Of a stretch of 64,000 nucleotides of DNA, positions 27,692 through 37,045 are shown in pieces. The stretch covers positions 1 to 64,000 of the forward strand of contig NZ_MDHN01000043.1 in NCBI RefSeq assembly GCF_001757105.1, in the 5' to 3' direction. The position numbers and the translations under genes were made by a program. The DNA comes from Alteromonas confluentis. GTDB taxonomy: Bacteria > Pseudomonadota > Gammaproteobacteria > Enterobacterales > Alteromonadaceae. The notes below the pieces were generated by a model. It worked only from the letters and a program-made list of their open reading frames with translations, made no database searches and had not been told where the DNA came from. The stretch's first letter is position 1. Each line of letters starts with the position of its first letter.

Positions 27692-28293
27692 CTATGGTTT
27701 TAAGCGCAAAGATATATTTGCAATACGGTTTCTCAGAGAAGAGTAATCAACAATATTCAGGTTTGATTTTGAATTATCTAGGCTTTCTTTCACTGAATCC
27801 AATTCGTTAAGAAAAGTTCTTAGAACTACCTTTCTAATCCCTACGGCCTTCGATAAAGCTCTGTTAGCAATATTTATTCTCACGCCACAGATTGGTCTGC
27901 TCAATTGATCTTCCAATCGCGCAACTCTATTCCGTAACCCTCCAATCACTGAAGAATCTGAAAATTCTTTTGGAAATACTTAAATGCTGAGAGTTCTGCT
28001 GTGCGCCGTCACTAGGTGCTTTGCTCTTCGATGTGCCGAAGCTCTGCTTTCGTTCATCTTTAAATTTCGCACGAAGCTTTTTGAATTCGACGATGAATTG
28101 GGAATTGATTGGATGTTCAAGTTTAGTATTATCAACGGCCTGCTTTTCATTTTTAGTCTCAGATTTTACGTCCACCTTGTCTAAAACTGCGGGTCGCCTG
28201 GGGATGCATTGATGAGACTTAGCCGGCTTTGAAAATGTTGTACTTGCAGAGCTTACATTACTAGGCGAAGTCTGCTCCTGAGTTTTCTAAAGT
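27692..28293 (-). pseudogene. Frame-disrupted island gene of unknown function
   Basis: Two overlapping minus-strand frames appear to be one broken gene. The upstream frame (28175 down to 27927, open without an ATG to about 28290) encodes a polar Lys/Ser-rich region. The downstream frame (to 27692) encodes a helical region with NRVARLEDQLSR and RTFLNELDSVKESLD. The second frame stays open upstream of its GTG (27949), giving PKEFSDSSV in-frame, which reads as natural protein. This suggests a single-base shift near 27970-27985. Alternatively these are two small genes overlapping by 23 bp. No family is recognised and the original start is not identifiable. Confidence 0.45.
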
Positions 28294-28428
28294 CCCGATT
28301 TGTCAGGTATTTAATGATCCGCGATTTTATCAGACGCGAACAACTGGGTAATGTGAAATCTCCAATGTTATTTTTTCTGCAAACGGCGGCTCAGCTTGCC
28401 ATGTCATATTTAAAATAACCTTAAAATA

Positions 28429-28554
28429 TCAACATAATGATTAGCTTATGTCGATTGTATCAACATATAAATTCTTTATGTTGAAAAGACCTCGATATTT
28501 CGACACGTAATAGACTTATGTCGATGCTTTCGACATATAAAGAAGTTATGTCGA
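28429..28554. repeat. Array of four inverted repeats with 30/40/30 bp phasing
   Basis: Four dyads of 25-26 bp lie at 28429-28454, 28460-28484, 28500-28524 and 28530-28554. Each has a left arm like TCRACATA and a right arm TATGTYGA, separated by 9-10 bp. Copies 2 and 4 have perfect 8-bp arms, copy 1 has one mismatch and copy 3 has two. The right arms begin at 28447, 28477, 28517 and 28547, i.e. spacings of 30, 40 and 30 bp (whole helical turns). This looks like a cooperative protein-binding array such as an operator, partition site or replication iteron. No regulator gene is assigned. Confidence 0.8.
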
Positions 28555-28703
28555 TATGATTTGAAATAATCGATACGCAATTAGATTGTGTATGGAAAAA
28601 GCCAAAAGCGAGCCATATGCCTAATTATGTGCTGTTGCCATTGTTGATAATGGTCCTCGCCATCACGCAGGGCGAGCAGAACCTTCTCACTCTTACTATA
28701 TTC

Positions 28704-29996
28704 CTACTTTGCACTGCCACTTTTGTCCGCATCAATACTGGCCTGAATTAATGGCGTGATGGTTGAGCCCTGTATCACGATGGAAAAAATCACCACAATG
28801 TAAGTCACCACCAGCATCAGACTGTGTAAGTCCACATCATTTATCATAAACTCACGACGCGGAATAGATGCCGCCATAGCCAGTGCAAGTCCTCCTCTCA
28901 GGCCACCCCAGGTAAGGATTTTTATCGCATTTCTATCGTAATCCCGTACTTTCTTAAATACGCTATAAGGCACGCCAACGCTGATAAAACGGGCAAGGAG
29001 CACTAGCGGAATAGCAGCCAAACCGATAAAGATTTCCAGCTTGGTAATGGGTAACGTAACAATCAGTAGGCCAATCACCAGGAATAAAAGCGAATTCAGG
29101 TAACCGTCTATGCCGTGCCAAAAGCTTTGTATGTGATGCACGTTATCGGAGTGGTTTTTCACCGCTGACTGCGTACGAGTTACATTTCCGATAAAGATTC
29201 CGCTAACGACCATGGCCAGCGCACCAGAGACATCCATTAAGTTAGCGGTAGCAAAGCCTGCCGTAGGAATGCAAAAAGTGATGAGCAGTCGCAGGTTGCC
29301 ATCTCTTGAGTTCAGAATTAAAAAGTGGCCCATATAGGCCAGTACGAAACCAAACAGGATCCCTCCTCCGGCTTCAAAGAAGAATAATTCAGAAATGCCT
29401 GAAACCGTAGGTGCAACACCTGAGAACGCTACCGCGAACAAGGTTTTAAACAGCACGAGTCCTACCCCATCATTGAATAAAGACTCCCCCTCAACCTGAA
29501 TAGATATCCGCTCAGGAGCCTGCATTTTTTTGATGATCGCAAGCACGGCTATGGGGTCTGTGGGACTGATTAACGCACCAAATAACAAACAATAAATGAG
29601 CGGTATACTCACCCCACATATTGTCAGTAAATACCAGCCTACCCAGCCGATTAAAAACGTAGAAGCTAGCGTAGAAAAGATGACCAGCGCAGTTATTTCC
29701 CATCGCTGCTGACGCATGGCAGCCAGATTAATTTCCAGTGCGCCCGCAAATAATAACAGCCCCAACATGCCATTGAGTAGCAGCTCTGTGAAGTCAATCT
29801 GACCGAATGTATCAGACAACATTTGCGCGGTTTCGTTACCGGCCAGCTTAATTGCCAAAATAAGTACCAGCGACAGCACGACTGCGCCACTGGTAATAGC
29901 AATAGTGGTTTGCATTTTAAGAATGTATTGATTACTGAAAGCAATAAGCACAGCGGCGGCGGAAAGAAAGCACAGTAAATACCAGGTGCTGATCAT
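28704..29996 (-). CDS. Na+/H+ antiporter, CPA1 (NhaP) family
   Basis: This cation/proton antiporter has 430 residues and about twelve hydrophobic segments. The CPA1 core motifs are present: SPTDPIAV (144-151), EGESLFNDGVGLVL with the ion-binding Asn175-Asp176, and WGGLRGGLALAMA near residue 365. A short cytosolic tail (about 15 residues) lacks TrkA-type domains. It should exchange Na+ or K+ for protons, consistent with a marine organism. It is monocistronic on the minus strand. Confidence 0.93.
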   Translation of the reverse strand: MISTWYLLCFLSAAAVLIAFSNQYILKMQTTIAITSGAVVLSLVLILAIKLAGNETAQMLSDTFGQIDFTELLLNGMLGLLLFAGALEINLAAMRQQRWEITALVIFSTLASTFLIGWVGWYLLTICGVSIPLIYCLLFGALISPTDPIAVLAIIKKMQAPERISIQVEGESLFNDGVGLVLFKTLFAVAFSGVAPTVSGISELFFFEAGGGILFGFVLAYMGHFLILNSRDGNLRLLITFCIPTAGFATANLMDVSGALAMVVSGIFIGNVTRTQSAVKNHSDNVHHIQSFWHGIDGYLNSLLFLVIGLLIVTLPITKLEIFIGLAAIPLVLLARFISVGVPYSVFKKVRDYDRNAIKILTWGGLRGGLALAMAASIPRREFMINDVDLHSLMLVVTYIVVIFSIVIQGSTITPLIQASIDADKSGSAK

Positions 29997-30346
29997 AGAA
30001 GTCCTTACATAGCGAATTGGACAAAATTAGCTTCTCAGGATTCAGCATAATGCCTATTGCAGGCGTCAAAGCTATCGCTTGGGTATCTCAGACTGATTGC
30101 GAAATTCGAAAGAGGCGTAACTTATGTCGGAAGTGATTACATGTTGCGCCTTTACAACATCACTGGCTATCAGCTTAAGATTACTGACTCAATTTTCTCG
30201 CTAACTGACGCTTTAATGCCAACCATTCGGACAAAGCACTCGTCAGTCTAGTGACACTGTCTGACACTATTAACTCAATTGCAGCTTGAGCTTTTCATAA
30301 ATTATAAAACGTAAAATTGCAGACACCCGATATAAGGGACACGCGT
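29997..30346. other. Intergenic region without a recognised gene
   Basis: About 350 bp between the antiporter and MscS genes, both on the minus strand. A short plus-strand frame is present but has no ribosome-binding site or family features. I see no RNA gene or strong hairpin. It must contain the antiporter promoter. Confidence 0.5.
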
Positions 30347-31162
30347 TTAAAGCATTTTCACTTCTCGCTGCGGGAACGGTATTTCGATATTAGCCTGCTG
30401 CAGACCATCATGAATGGCCTTATTTAATGCATAGCGAATTTCGAAATGGCGGGTAGTCAGCGCCCATACACGTACGCCGAAATTGATACTGCTGTCGCCA
30501 AAATTATCGACACCAATGGCTGGGTTCTTTTCAGAGGAGATACCGTCTACCGTAGCCACCGCTTTCTCAAGCACACTGATAACTTCATCAACATTACTGG
30601 AATAGGCCACGCCCACTTCCAATTCGATAAGCATTTGTTCGGCGGAATTATGCAGTATCTCCCCCACGATGAGTTTATTGGGGATTTGAATATGAACATT
30701 ATCTTCATTGATAAGGATGGTGTAAGGCAACATGACTTTATCGACCACACCCGAAACACCCTGTACCTGAATCGTATCGCCTAACACAAAAGGACGGGTG
30801 ATTATGATGGTAAAACCGGCGGCATAATTCGCCAACATGCCCTGTATTGCCAGACCGGCACCGAGGCCGACCGCACCAATTGCCGCGATGAAAGGTGTAA
30901 CACTGATCCCGATGTTACCGAGCGCAATGATAATAACCATTGCCAGGATGAGAATTTTACAAGCCCCGCCGGTAAAGCGGCTTAGCGTGATGTCAATTTC
31001 ACGCCCAATCATCAGGTTTTCAACGAGAGTACCGATTTTGGCTGCAACCCACCAGCCAACCAGTAATATGATGATTGCACCTACGATTTGAAAACTGTAG
31101 GTAACGGCAAATTCTACAAGTGTGTCGTAAATTGCCTGCGCTTGTTGTAATTCTGCTTCCAT
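30347..31162 (-). CDS. mscS: Small-conductance mechanosensitive channel MscS
   Basis: MscS opens on membrane tension to release solutes after hypo-osmotic shock. The 271-residue length is close to E. coli MscS (286). TM1 (about 20-42), TM2 (about 66-85) and the Gly/Ala-packed pore helix TM3 (AAIGAVGLGAGLAIQG, about 94-109) are present. RPFVLGDTI begins the beta domain, and the C-terminal cage ends in IPFPQREV. The N-terminus precedes the GH15 gene on the same strand by about 95 bp. Confidence 0.95.
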   Translation of the reverse strand: MEAELQQAQAIYDTLVEFAVTYSFQIVGAIIILLVGWWVAAKIGTLVENLMIGREIDITLSRFTGGACKILILAMVIIIALGNIGISVTPFIAAIGAVGLGAGLAIQGMLANYAAGFTIIITRPFVLGDTIQVQGVSGVVDKVMLPYTILINEDNVHIQIPNKLIVGEILHNSAEQMLIELEVGVAYSSNVDEVISVLEKAVATVDGISSEKNPAIGVDNFGDSSINFGVRVWALTTRHFEIRYALNKAIHDGLQQANIEIPFPQREVKML

Positions 31163-31257
31163 GTTGACTTCTGGTTAACGCTTTAAAAGTTTAAGAATAA
31201 CCAACAAAATACCGAACAACAACATAGCCATCGGTCGTATCTGGCGTTTGTTACTCA

Positions 31258-32685
31258 CTACCCGTCTTTAAGAGAGCTCACCTGTTTTTTTAAACCAATG
31301 CAGCTGAGTATGTTTACATAGCTCCAGGTTAGATTGCCTGCACTGAGCATTTCACCACTCTGATAATGAAACTGTTCAGACATGCTATCGTTTTCACCAC
31401 AGTGAAATTGAACGCGGCGAAGAAAAGCATCACCTAAACCAATGAGCCCATGAATGACCTTCCTGAACCCAACAGAATCCATAAGGTAACGTTCACCCTC
31501 ATTAATCTCGCATTGGCTTTCACCGTAAGACATTGCCAATCGCAAAAACGGAAGATTGAGTCGGGTAACCTGAAGCGCCTGCTTTTCAGAAAAAAGTAGT
31601 GCCGCTTGATAGCAAATGCCTGCCATTGTCCCGGTACATAAAAACCAAGGATTGCCCGTTTCCACCCCGTCTGTGCCACTGTAGCGATCTTCTGGGTAAC
31701 GTCCGATACCCGGTGCTAAGGTTTCGCTATGTGATGAGTGCCGCGTTTTGTTTACTGCAAAGAGTGAGTCAAATGTCTGGTAAAGTGCATAAGCGGTCGC
31801 TAAAACTTTATCATCGGTTGCAGTTAAATAAGATGCAGAAGCGGATAGCGACTGGAATACCCCCAGCAAAACGGCGATATCCAACCCAGAAGTCTTGTAA
31901 TCTAAACCACCGTTTCGATTTAACGTAGCCAAATAGTAACCCGCGTCCTCACACCAAAATTCAGCCATAGCGGCTTTTATTGCCTCGGCTTGTTCAACAT
32001 AGCGCCCTTGCGCCGCTTCGTCTCCAAGCTTAGCGGCCAATTCCGCCCCTTCGCATAGTGCTACGTGCTGCAGAATACGAGTGTAAAAATGGTCCCCTTT
32101 CACTTCTTCCCACACATCGAAGCAGCAGTCCTGCCAGTGAGCCGCAATAAACTCAAGATCGGTTTTGATTACACCGCCATTTGCTTGGTAGAGCAGCGAG
32201 AGGTCATCAACGGTTTGTCCTTTTGAAAGACAATAGTGCGCCCAGCGCGTCAGCGTGAGTGCTCGCTGAGCGGGTCCATCATTTTGCGGCCGGCCCCACT
32301 CTTCCTCATATGCATCGCCATCGACATAGAACTTGGGTTCACCAACATGACCGCTGGGATTAGGGGTTTGTTGGTTAAGCACTGAAAACTCGATATAGTC
32401 TTTCATCATCTGCTCGAACTTCGCGCTCATACCGAAAGCATGCGTTTGCGCTAATCTCACTACCTCCCCCATCGTTCGTGCCGAATCTCGGGTCCAGTGA
32501 TAGTAGTAATCGGGATTGGAGCGAGATGGCGAGGCAACAACGGCACCCGGCTTGCCATCTGCTGGCGATATATTCGCTAATATGCCGTACAACATATTTT
32601 GTTCGGCGTGGTTGAGCCATTGTTCGAAAGTTGGCAATTTATGGTCTTGAGACGGTGTCGATGCTTGCATTTCTGAAGTGTTCAT
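31258..32685 (-). CDS. GH15 family glucoamylase-type glycoside hydrolase
   Basis: This 475-residue enzyme has the (alpha/alpha)6 GH15 fold that releases glucose or related units from alpha-glucans. HWTRDSA (63-69), the substrate-site GRPQNDGPAQRA, general acid in VWEEVKG (Glu193/194) and general base Glu437 in SEQFH are all present. There is no signal peptide, so it is probably cytoplasmic, unlike typical secreted glucoamylases; a role in turnover of intracellular glucans or trehalose-like sugars is possible. It stands just upstream of mscS on the same strand and divergent from two SDR genes. Confidence 0.9.
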   Translation of the reverse strand: MNTSEMQASTPSQDHKLPTFEQWLNHAEQNMLYGILANISPADGKPGAVVASPSRSNPDYYYHWTRDSARTMGEVVRLAQTHAFGMSAKFEQMMKDYIEFSVLNQQTPNPSGHVGEPKFYVDGDAYEEEWGRPQNDGPAQRALTLTRWAHYCLSKGQTVDDLSLLYQANGGVIKTDLEFIAAHWQDCCFDVWEEVKGDHFYTRILQHVALCEGAELAAKLGDEAAQGRYVEQAEAIKAAMAEFWCEDAGYYLATLNRNGGLDYKTSGLDIAVLLGVFQSLSASASYLTATDDKVLATAYALYQTFDSLFAVNKTRHSSHSETLAPGIGRYPEDRYSGTDGVETGNPWFLCTGTMAGICYQAALLFSEKQALQVTRLNLPFLRLAMSYGESQCEINEGERYLMDSVGFRKVIHGLIGLGDAFLRRVQFHCGENDSMSEQFHYQSGEMLSAGNLTWSYVNILSCIGLKKQVSSLKDG

Positions 32686-33040
32686 CGGGGGTTCCGAGTT
32701 TAACGAGTTGATGGTTTATACCCTCAGGACACCGCGACGATCAGCTAATCACGACCAGATGAGTTGAATCGCTTAATCATTCCGACCACTCAATCTCCGC
32801 AGAGCCTTCCTATCACAATATTCCATAGTGCACTCGGCGTAAGTGACCTCCCACTTTTACACATCACTGTAATAATTTTCTCGAAAACGCCGGTAAAGCC
32901 AGAGTGGATATTCTGCCGACACAGAGATAACACATTGAAGTAGCGTAATAAGTCAGTGAATTCTTGCCTGGGCATACTCCTTGCTGCCTTAAGTATGAAG
33001 TACCTCTTTCGTTCCACGAACTCTTTTCAGAAGGTATCCC
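32686..33040. other. Divergent promoter region of the GH15 and SDR genes
   Basis: This gap of about 355 bp separates the divergent GH15 and SDR genes, so both promoters must lie here. I found no clear operator palindrome or RNA. The SDR start has AGAAGGTATCCC just upstream as a ribosome-binding site. Confidence 0.5.
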
Positions 33041-33838
33041 ATGAACTTAAATATCGACGGGCGAATTGCCCTTATCAGTGGTGCATCAGGTGGTCTTGGC
33101 CTTGCATCTGCGAAATGTCTGGCTGAAGAAGGTGTGCGTCTGTTTCTCACCGACATGAACGAAGAAGCACTTCGCGCGGCGGTGGATGAACTCCACGAAT
33201 CTGTTGTCGGCTTTTATAAAGCCGACCTGACCGACGAAAGTGATATCAACACGTTGGCTGACAAAGTAAAAGCCGTTGGCGGTGCAGATATTCTGGTACA
33301 TCTGGCAGGGATTACTGGAGCCAAGGGCGACCCGTTAACGATGAAAGATGAAGACTGGATGGAATGCTGGAATATTAACTTTATGTCTGCGGTAAGGGTA
33401 TGTCGGGCTATCGTACCTGGCATGGTTGAAAAAGGCTGGGGACGGGTTGTGCTCACCGTATCCGAAAACGCTGTTCAACCTTATCCAGACGAAGCCGTGT
33501 ACAACGCATCCAAAGCCGCCTTACTCAGTTATACCAAAGCGTTGTCACTTCCCTATGGCCCGAAAGGTGTTTTGGTTAATGCAGTTATGCCCGCCTTCAT
33601 CGAGAGTCCAATGACCGATGGCATGATGGAAAAGCTGTCTGAAGAACTCGGCGTGTCACAGGAAGAAGCGGTTGAACATTTTCTCGAAAAAGAACGTCCG
33701 TACCTCACGCTCAAACGCCGGGGCCGCGCTGACGAAGTAGCGGCGGCGGTAGCATTGCTTTGTTCTGACCGAACCACTTTCACCAACGGTTCTGCCTGGC
33801 GGGTAGATGGTGGCGCTGTCGCGGCAATTAATACTTAA
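33041..33838 (+). CDS. Short-chain dehydrogenase/reductase (SDR)
   Basis: This 265-residue classical SDR has the cofactor motif GASGGLG (14-20), an HLAG motif replacing the usual NNAG, and catalytic Tyr and Lys in YNASK, preceded by Ser in TVSENA. The C-terminal cap contains a Glu-rich insertion (EELGVSQEEAVEHFLEKERP). It may be a sugar or 3-oxoacyl reductase; the substrate cannot be told. It is 12 bp upstream of a second SDR, with which it probably forms an operon. Confidence 0.88.
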   Translation: MNLNIDGRIALISGASGGLGLASAKCLAEEGVRLFLTDMNEEALRAAVDELHESVVGFYKADLTDESDINTLADKVKAVGGADILVHLAGITGAKGDPLTMKDEDWMECWNINFMSAVRVCRAIVPGMVEKGWGRVVLTVSENAVQPYPDEAVYNASKAALLSYTKALSLPYGPKGVLVNAVMPAFIESPMTDGMMEKLSEELGVSQEEAVEHFLEKERPYLTLKRRGRADEVAAAVALLCSDRTTFTNGSAWRVDGGAVAAINT

Positions 33839-33850
33839 TAGGAGATAAAT

Positions 33851-34666
33851 ATGTCAGATTCTAAAGTGTCCCACCTTCCCGACCCTGAATACATTAACGA
33901 TGACTATGTCGGCGCAGGAAAATTGAAAGGTAAACGCGTGTTAATCTCCGGTGGCGACAGTGGTATTGGTCGAGCTGCCGCGCTGCACATGGCCCGGGAA
34001 GGTGCCAAAGTGGCTATTATTTATCACTCGGCTGAAGACAAGGCTGCCGAGACCAAGCAGGCCATTGAAGCTGAAGGTGTAGCTGTGTTGGTAATACAAG
34101 GTAACACCGGCGATAGCGCCGACTGCGATCGCGCGGTTGAAAAGGTCGTTTCTTCCTGGGGCGGAATCGATATTCTGGTGAATAATGCGGGATTTCAGAA
34201 GGCCTACCATAACCTTGAAGAAGTAAGCGACGAAGATTGGACGGCCCACTTTGATGTGAACATGGCAGGTATGTTTTACCTAAGTCGTGCCGCACTTCGC
34301 CACATGCAATCGGGTTCTGCCATCGTTAACACCGGCTCGATAAATGGTTATGTCGGCAATAAGGCTTTATTGCCTTATTCATCTACAAAAGGAGCAATCT
34401 CAGCATTTACTCGCTCGCTAGCCAAGCAATATATGGACAAAGGCATTCGAGTTAATGAAGTTGCACCAGGCCCCGTCGCTACTGATATTCAATCTGTATT
34501 CGAAGACTTCGACGAAGACATGTTAAAGAATATGGCGGCCCCGATTGGCAGAGTAGGACAACCTCGGGAACTCGGCCCTGCCTATGTATTTCTCGCCAGC
34601 CAGGATGGGGCATTCATCACCGGTCAAACGCTTCACGTAAACGGTGGCATGATGGTTGGCGCCTAA
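33851..34666 (+). CDS. SDR, YghA/glucose-ribitol dehydrogenase-like
   Basis: A 271-residue SDR with an N-terminal extension (LPDPEYINDDYVGAGKLKGK) typical of the YghA and stress-protein-39 type. It has GGDSGIG (cofactor loop), NNAG, Ser in NTGSIN, YSSTK and the VNGG C-terminal motif. Related proteins act as NADP-dependent alcohol or sugar dehydrogenases and are often stress induced. AGGAGA lies 6 bp before the ATG. A terminator follows, so the two SDR genes form a closed unit. Confidence 0.9.
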   Translation: MSDSKVSHLPDPEYINDDYVGAGKLKGKRVLISGGDSGIGRAAALHMAREGAKVAIIYHSAEDKAAETKQAIEAEGVAVLVIQGNTGDSADCDRAVEKVVSSWGGIDILVNNAGFQKAYHNLEEVSDEDWTAHFDVNMAGMFYLSRAALRHMQSGSAIVNTGSINGYVGNKALLPYSSTKGAISAFTRSLAKQYMDKGIRVNEVAPGPVATDIQSVFEDFDEDMLKNMAAPIGRVGQPRELGPAYVFLASQDGAFITGQTLHVNGGMMVGA

Positions 34667-34703
34667 AAACTTAAGCTTAATCACCAGTAAATTCTTTACA
34701 AGC

Positions 34704-34731
34704 GCCCGTTGTTAATAACGGGCTTTTTTTT
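34704..34731 (+). terminator. Intrinsic terminator of the SDR operon
   Basis: GCCCGTT pairs with AACGGGC around loop GTTAAT, followed by eight T residues. Confidence 0.9.
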
Positions 34732-34866
34732 AGCTGGCTCAGTGGCAAACTTTTCTCACGCCAAACCTCTTACTTGTCATCTCCCAATTTAATTCTTGTC
34801 TTTATTCTCTCGCGTTCCTATTTTTTCCGAGCAATTCAACTACATTCCCTGTACACTCCTGCAAAC

Positions 34867-34885
34867 AAAAATGAAAATCATTCTT
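34867..34885. promoter_or_regulatory. Fur-box-like site upstream of the TonB receptor
   Basis: The 19 bases centred on AATCATT match the Fur consensus GATAATGATAATCATTATC at 14 positions. The site ends 33 bp before the start codon of a siderophore receptor gene. This supports iron-dependent repression; binding is inferred. Confidence 0.7.
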
Positions 34886-34918
34886 ATTTAGATTAAATTA
34901 TCCCCACTTAGGACTCTC

Positions 34919-37036
34919 ATGAAATACTCTTCCTTGTCGGTAGCCGTACTCAGCGCCCTTGTCTGCACTTTTCACGCTACAGCCTCATCCACAGATGACG
35001 TTGAAAAAATTGAAGTAACGGGTCGTGCCCAGCAATTCTATTTAGACAGCCAGACTCGCATTGGTACCAAAACCGATGCTGACATCATGGAAATCCCTTT
35101 GTCTGTACAGGTACTCACACGCCAACTCATTGCCGACCAGGCTGCTCGCGACATCACTGACATGTACCGCTCAATTGCGGGGGTCAGTGAATTCAGTTAC
35201 TCAGGTGTTACCTTTCGGGGATTCCGCGATGATGCCAATGTGTTCTACGACGGCGTACGTGGCGACCCCTTCTCCGGCTTTAGCGTACCGCAATTGTTTA
35301 ATGTTGAGCGTGTGGAAGTACTTAAAGGCCCGGCTGCAGCGCTTTACGGCGGTGGCGAGCCAGGCGGTATGATCAACTATGTTAGCCGTAAGCCTTCATT
35401 CAACGAATACCGCAATGTTACGGTAACTGGCGGAAACTTCTCGCTGGCAGGAGCATCAACAGAACTCACTGGTGCTGTTAATGAATCAGTTGCCTATCGC
35501 TTTGGCGCTTTTTACGAGACTCAAGACAGCTTCCGTAGTAATGCCGATTCGGAAAACATTGAGCTGGCTGGCGGCGCCCTGTTTGTATTGGGGAACAACA
35601 CAGAATTGACCACCACCTACGACTACATTGTGCAGAACCTGGGTGGCAATCGCCTTCGCGGCGTTCCGGTAGATGATGATGGTAACTTTTTGGTCGACCG
35701 CAGTTATAACGCCAATGAAAAAGGGGATTACCAGGATCTTGAAGCACTGGTATTGCAAGCCAACCTTGAGCACGACTTTAGCGATAACCTCACTTTCAAT
35801 GGTACCTTGCGGTATTTAGATAACGAACGAAATCAGGGATATCACGAGTCAAGAAGCTGGATTGACGTTAATGGCGATGGCGTTGCTGACATCAATGACG
35901 AGACGATTCGTCGGGAGTATCGCAAACAGCTTCGTGCAAACGACGAACTAAGCCTTACCCTGGATTTTGTTTATGACTTTGAGGCTGCAGGTATTGCGCA
36001 TCAACTTCTGTTCGGTGGCGATTGGCAACATGTCAAAACCGACTACGACTATTTCCGCGCTCGCTACGAAGCAGATGGTGTGGCGAATCTCAACATTTTT
36101 ACCCTTAACTATGGCGAAACAGACCCAACGACTTACAACCTGACAGACATGAATCGAGATGGATTGGAGCGTCAGCGGGCCAGTTTTTACGTTCAGGATA
36201 AAATGCAGTTCAGCGATAACTGGGCACTCATGTTAGGCGCACGGTTTGATTATTTCGATGAGCAGAGCATGGATACCGACACGGCCTACAACGACAGTGA
36301 TGTTACACCGAGAGCAGGACTCATTTACACGCCAACAGACGAAACAACGGTTTACCTGAATTATTCCGAGAGCTTTAACCCGGTAGATCCTTCTCAGTAT
36401 GAAGAGTCTGTCGCCGATCCGCTTTCACCAGAAACCGGTAACCAGGTTGAGCTGGGTCTGAAACAATCCTGGTTAAATGGCAGCATCATGACCACCGCCG
36501 CCATCTATCAAATTGATAAAGAAAATCTGGTTATCAATAACCCGGACTTTATTGACGGTGAAAACAACGATATTGAACCCGCCCTTATCAACTTCGGCCT
36601 GGTAGAAAGTCAAGGTGCAGAATTTACCCTGGTAGGCGACATCACCGACAACATAAGTATTACGGCTAACTACGCCTACAACGATACTTTGCTGGAAGAA
36701 GGCACGATTAGCAATACCTACGATGGACGCCGTTTTGCTAACACCCCTCGCCACCAAGCCGGATTCTGGGCGCGATATAATATTGCGGTGATCGACTCAG
36801 CATTCGCCATGGGCGTAGACTACGTGAGCGAACAAGTTAGCCTAAATGGTCAGCGGGTTAAACCATTCACCATTTTTGACGCCAGCTGGACCACACGTTG
36901 GGACAACGTACTGCTAAGTGTTAACGTTAAAAACCTGTTTGATAAAGTTTATGCCGTAAGCGGATTCAGTGAGCGTAACGGGCACTTTCCTGGCGAGCCT
37001 CGTGAGGTGGTTGTTCAGCTAAGCTATGACTTCTAA
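34919..37036 (+). CDS. TonB-dependent siderophore receptor
   Basis: A 705-residue outer-membrane receptor. It has a signal peptide (about 1-22), a TonB-box-like segment (KIEVTG), a plug domain with PLSVQVLT and ERVEVLKGPAAALYGGGEPG, and a 22-strand barrel ending in aromatic SYDF. The plug pattern, with FYDGVRGDPF after VTFRGFRDDAN, is typical of the hydroxamate (ferrichrome-like) receptor group, but the ligand is not certain. It starts an operon with a PepSY protein. A Fur-like site precedes it. Confidence 0.93.
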   Translation: MKYSSLSVAVLSALVCTFHATASSTDDVEKIEVTGRAQQFYLDSQTRIGTKTDADIMEIPLSVQVLTRQLIADQAARDITDMYRSIAGVSEFSYSGVTFRGFRDDANVFYDGVRGDPFSGFSVPQLFNVERVEVLKGPAAALYGGGEPGGMINYVSRKPSFNEYRNVTVTGGNFSLAGASTELTGAVNESVAYRFGAFYETQDSFRSNADSENIELAGGALFVLGNNTELTTTYDYIVQNLGGNRLRGVPVDDDGNFLVDRSYNANEKGDYQDLEALVLQANLEHDFSDNLTFNGTLRYLDNERNQGYHESRSWIDVNGDGVADINDETIRREYRKQLRANDELSLTLDFVYDFEAAGIAHQLLFGGDWQHVKTDYDYFRARYEADGVANLNIFTLNYGETDPTTYNLTDMNRDGLERQRASFYVQDKMQFSDNWALMLGARFDYFDEQSMDTDTAYNDSDVTPRAGLIYTPTDETTVYLNYSESFNPVDPSQYEESVADPLSPETGNQVELGLKQSWLNGSIMTTAAIYQIDKENLVINNPDFIDGENNDIEPALINFGLVESQGAEFTLVGDITDNISITANYAYNDTLLEEGTISNTYDGRRFANTPRHQAGFWARYNIAVIDSAFAMGVDYVSEQVSLNGQRVKPFTIFDASWTTRWDNVLLSVNVKNLFDKVYAVSGFSERNGHFPGEPREVVVQLSYDF

Positions 37037-37045
37037 AGCTTATAA

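Larger units (their letters stand above)
26126..28600. mobile_element. Decayed genomic island next to the 5' end of dusA
   Basis: Between dusA and the Na+/H+ antiporter, about 2.5 kb breaks the housekeeping pattern. It holds an integrase-like N-terminal fragment (26265-26345), a DUF3800 gene, a frame-disrupted gene and an array of inverted repeats, with long low-density spacers. dusA is a documented integration hotspot, so this is read as the residue of an integrated element. The boundaries are approximate and no certain att repeats were found. The short string AATGCTC appears on the minus strand inside dusA near 26053, at about 26167-26173 and at about 26584-26590. Confidence 0.5.

Noticed and set aside
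28429..28554. CRISPR array interpretation of the repeats
   Set aside because: Repeats are short dyads at 30-40 bp intervals without unique spacers of about 30 bp, and no cas genes are present.
28656..28676. CTCGCC/GGCGAG hairpin downstream of the antiporter gene
   Set aside because: Only 6 bp and not followed by T residues on the minus strand.
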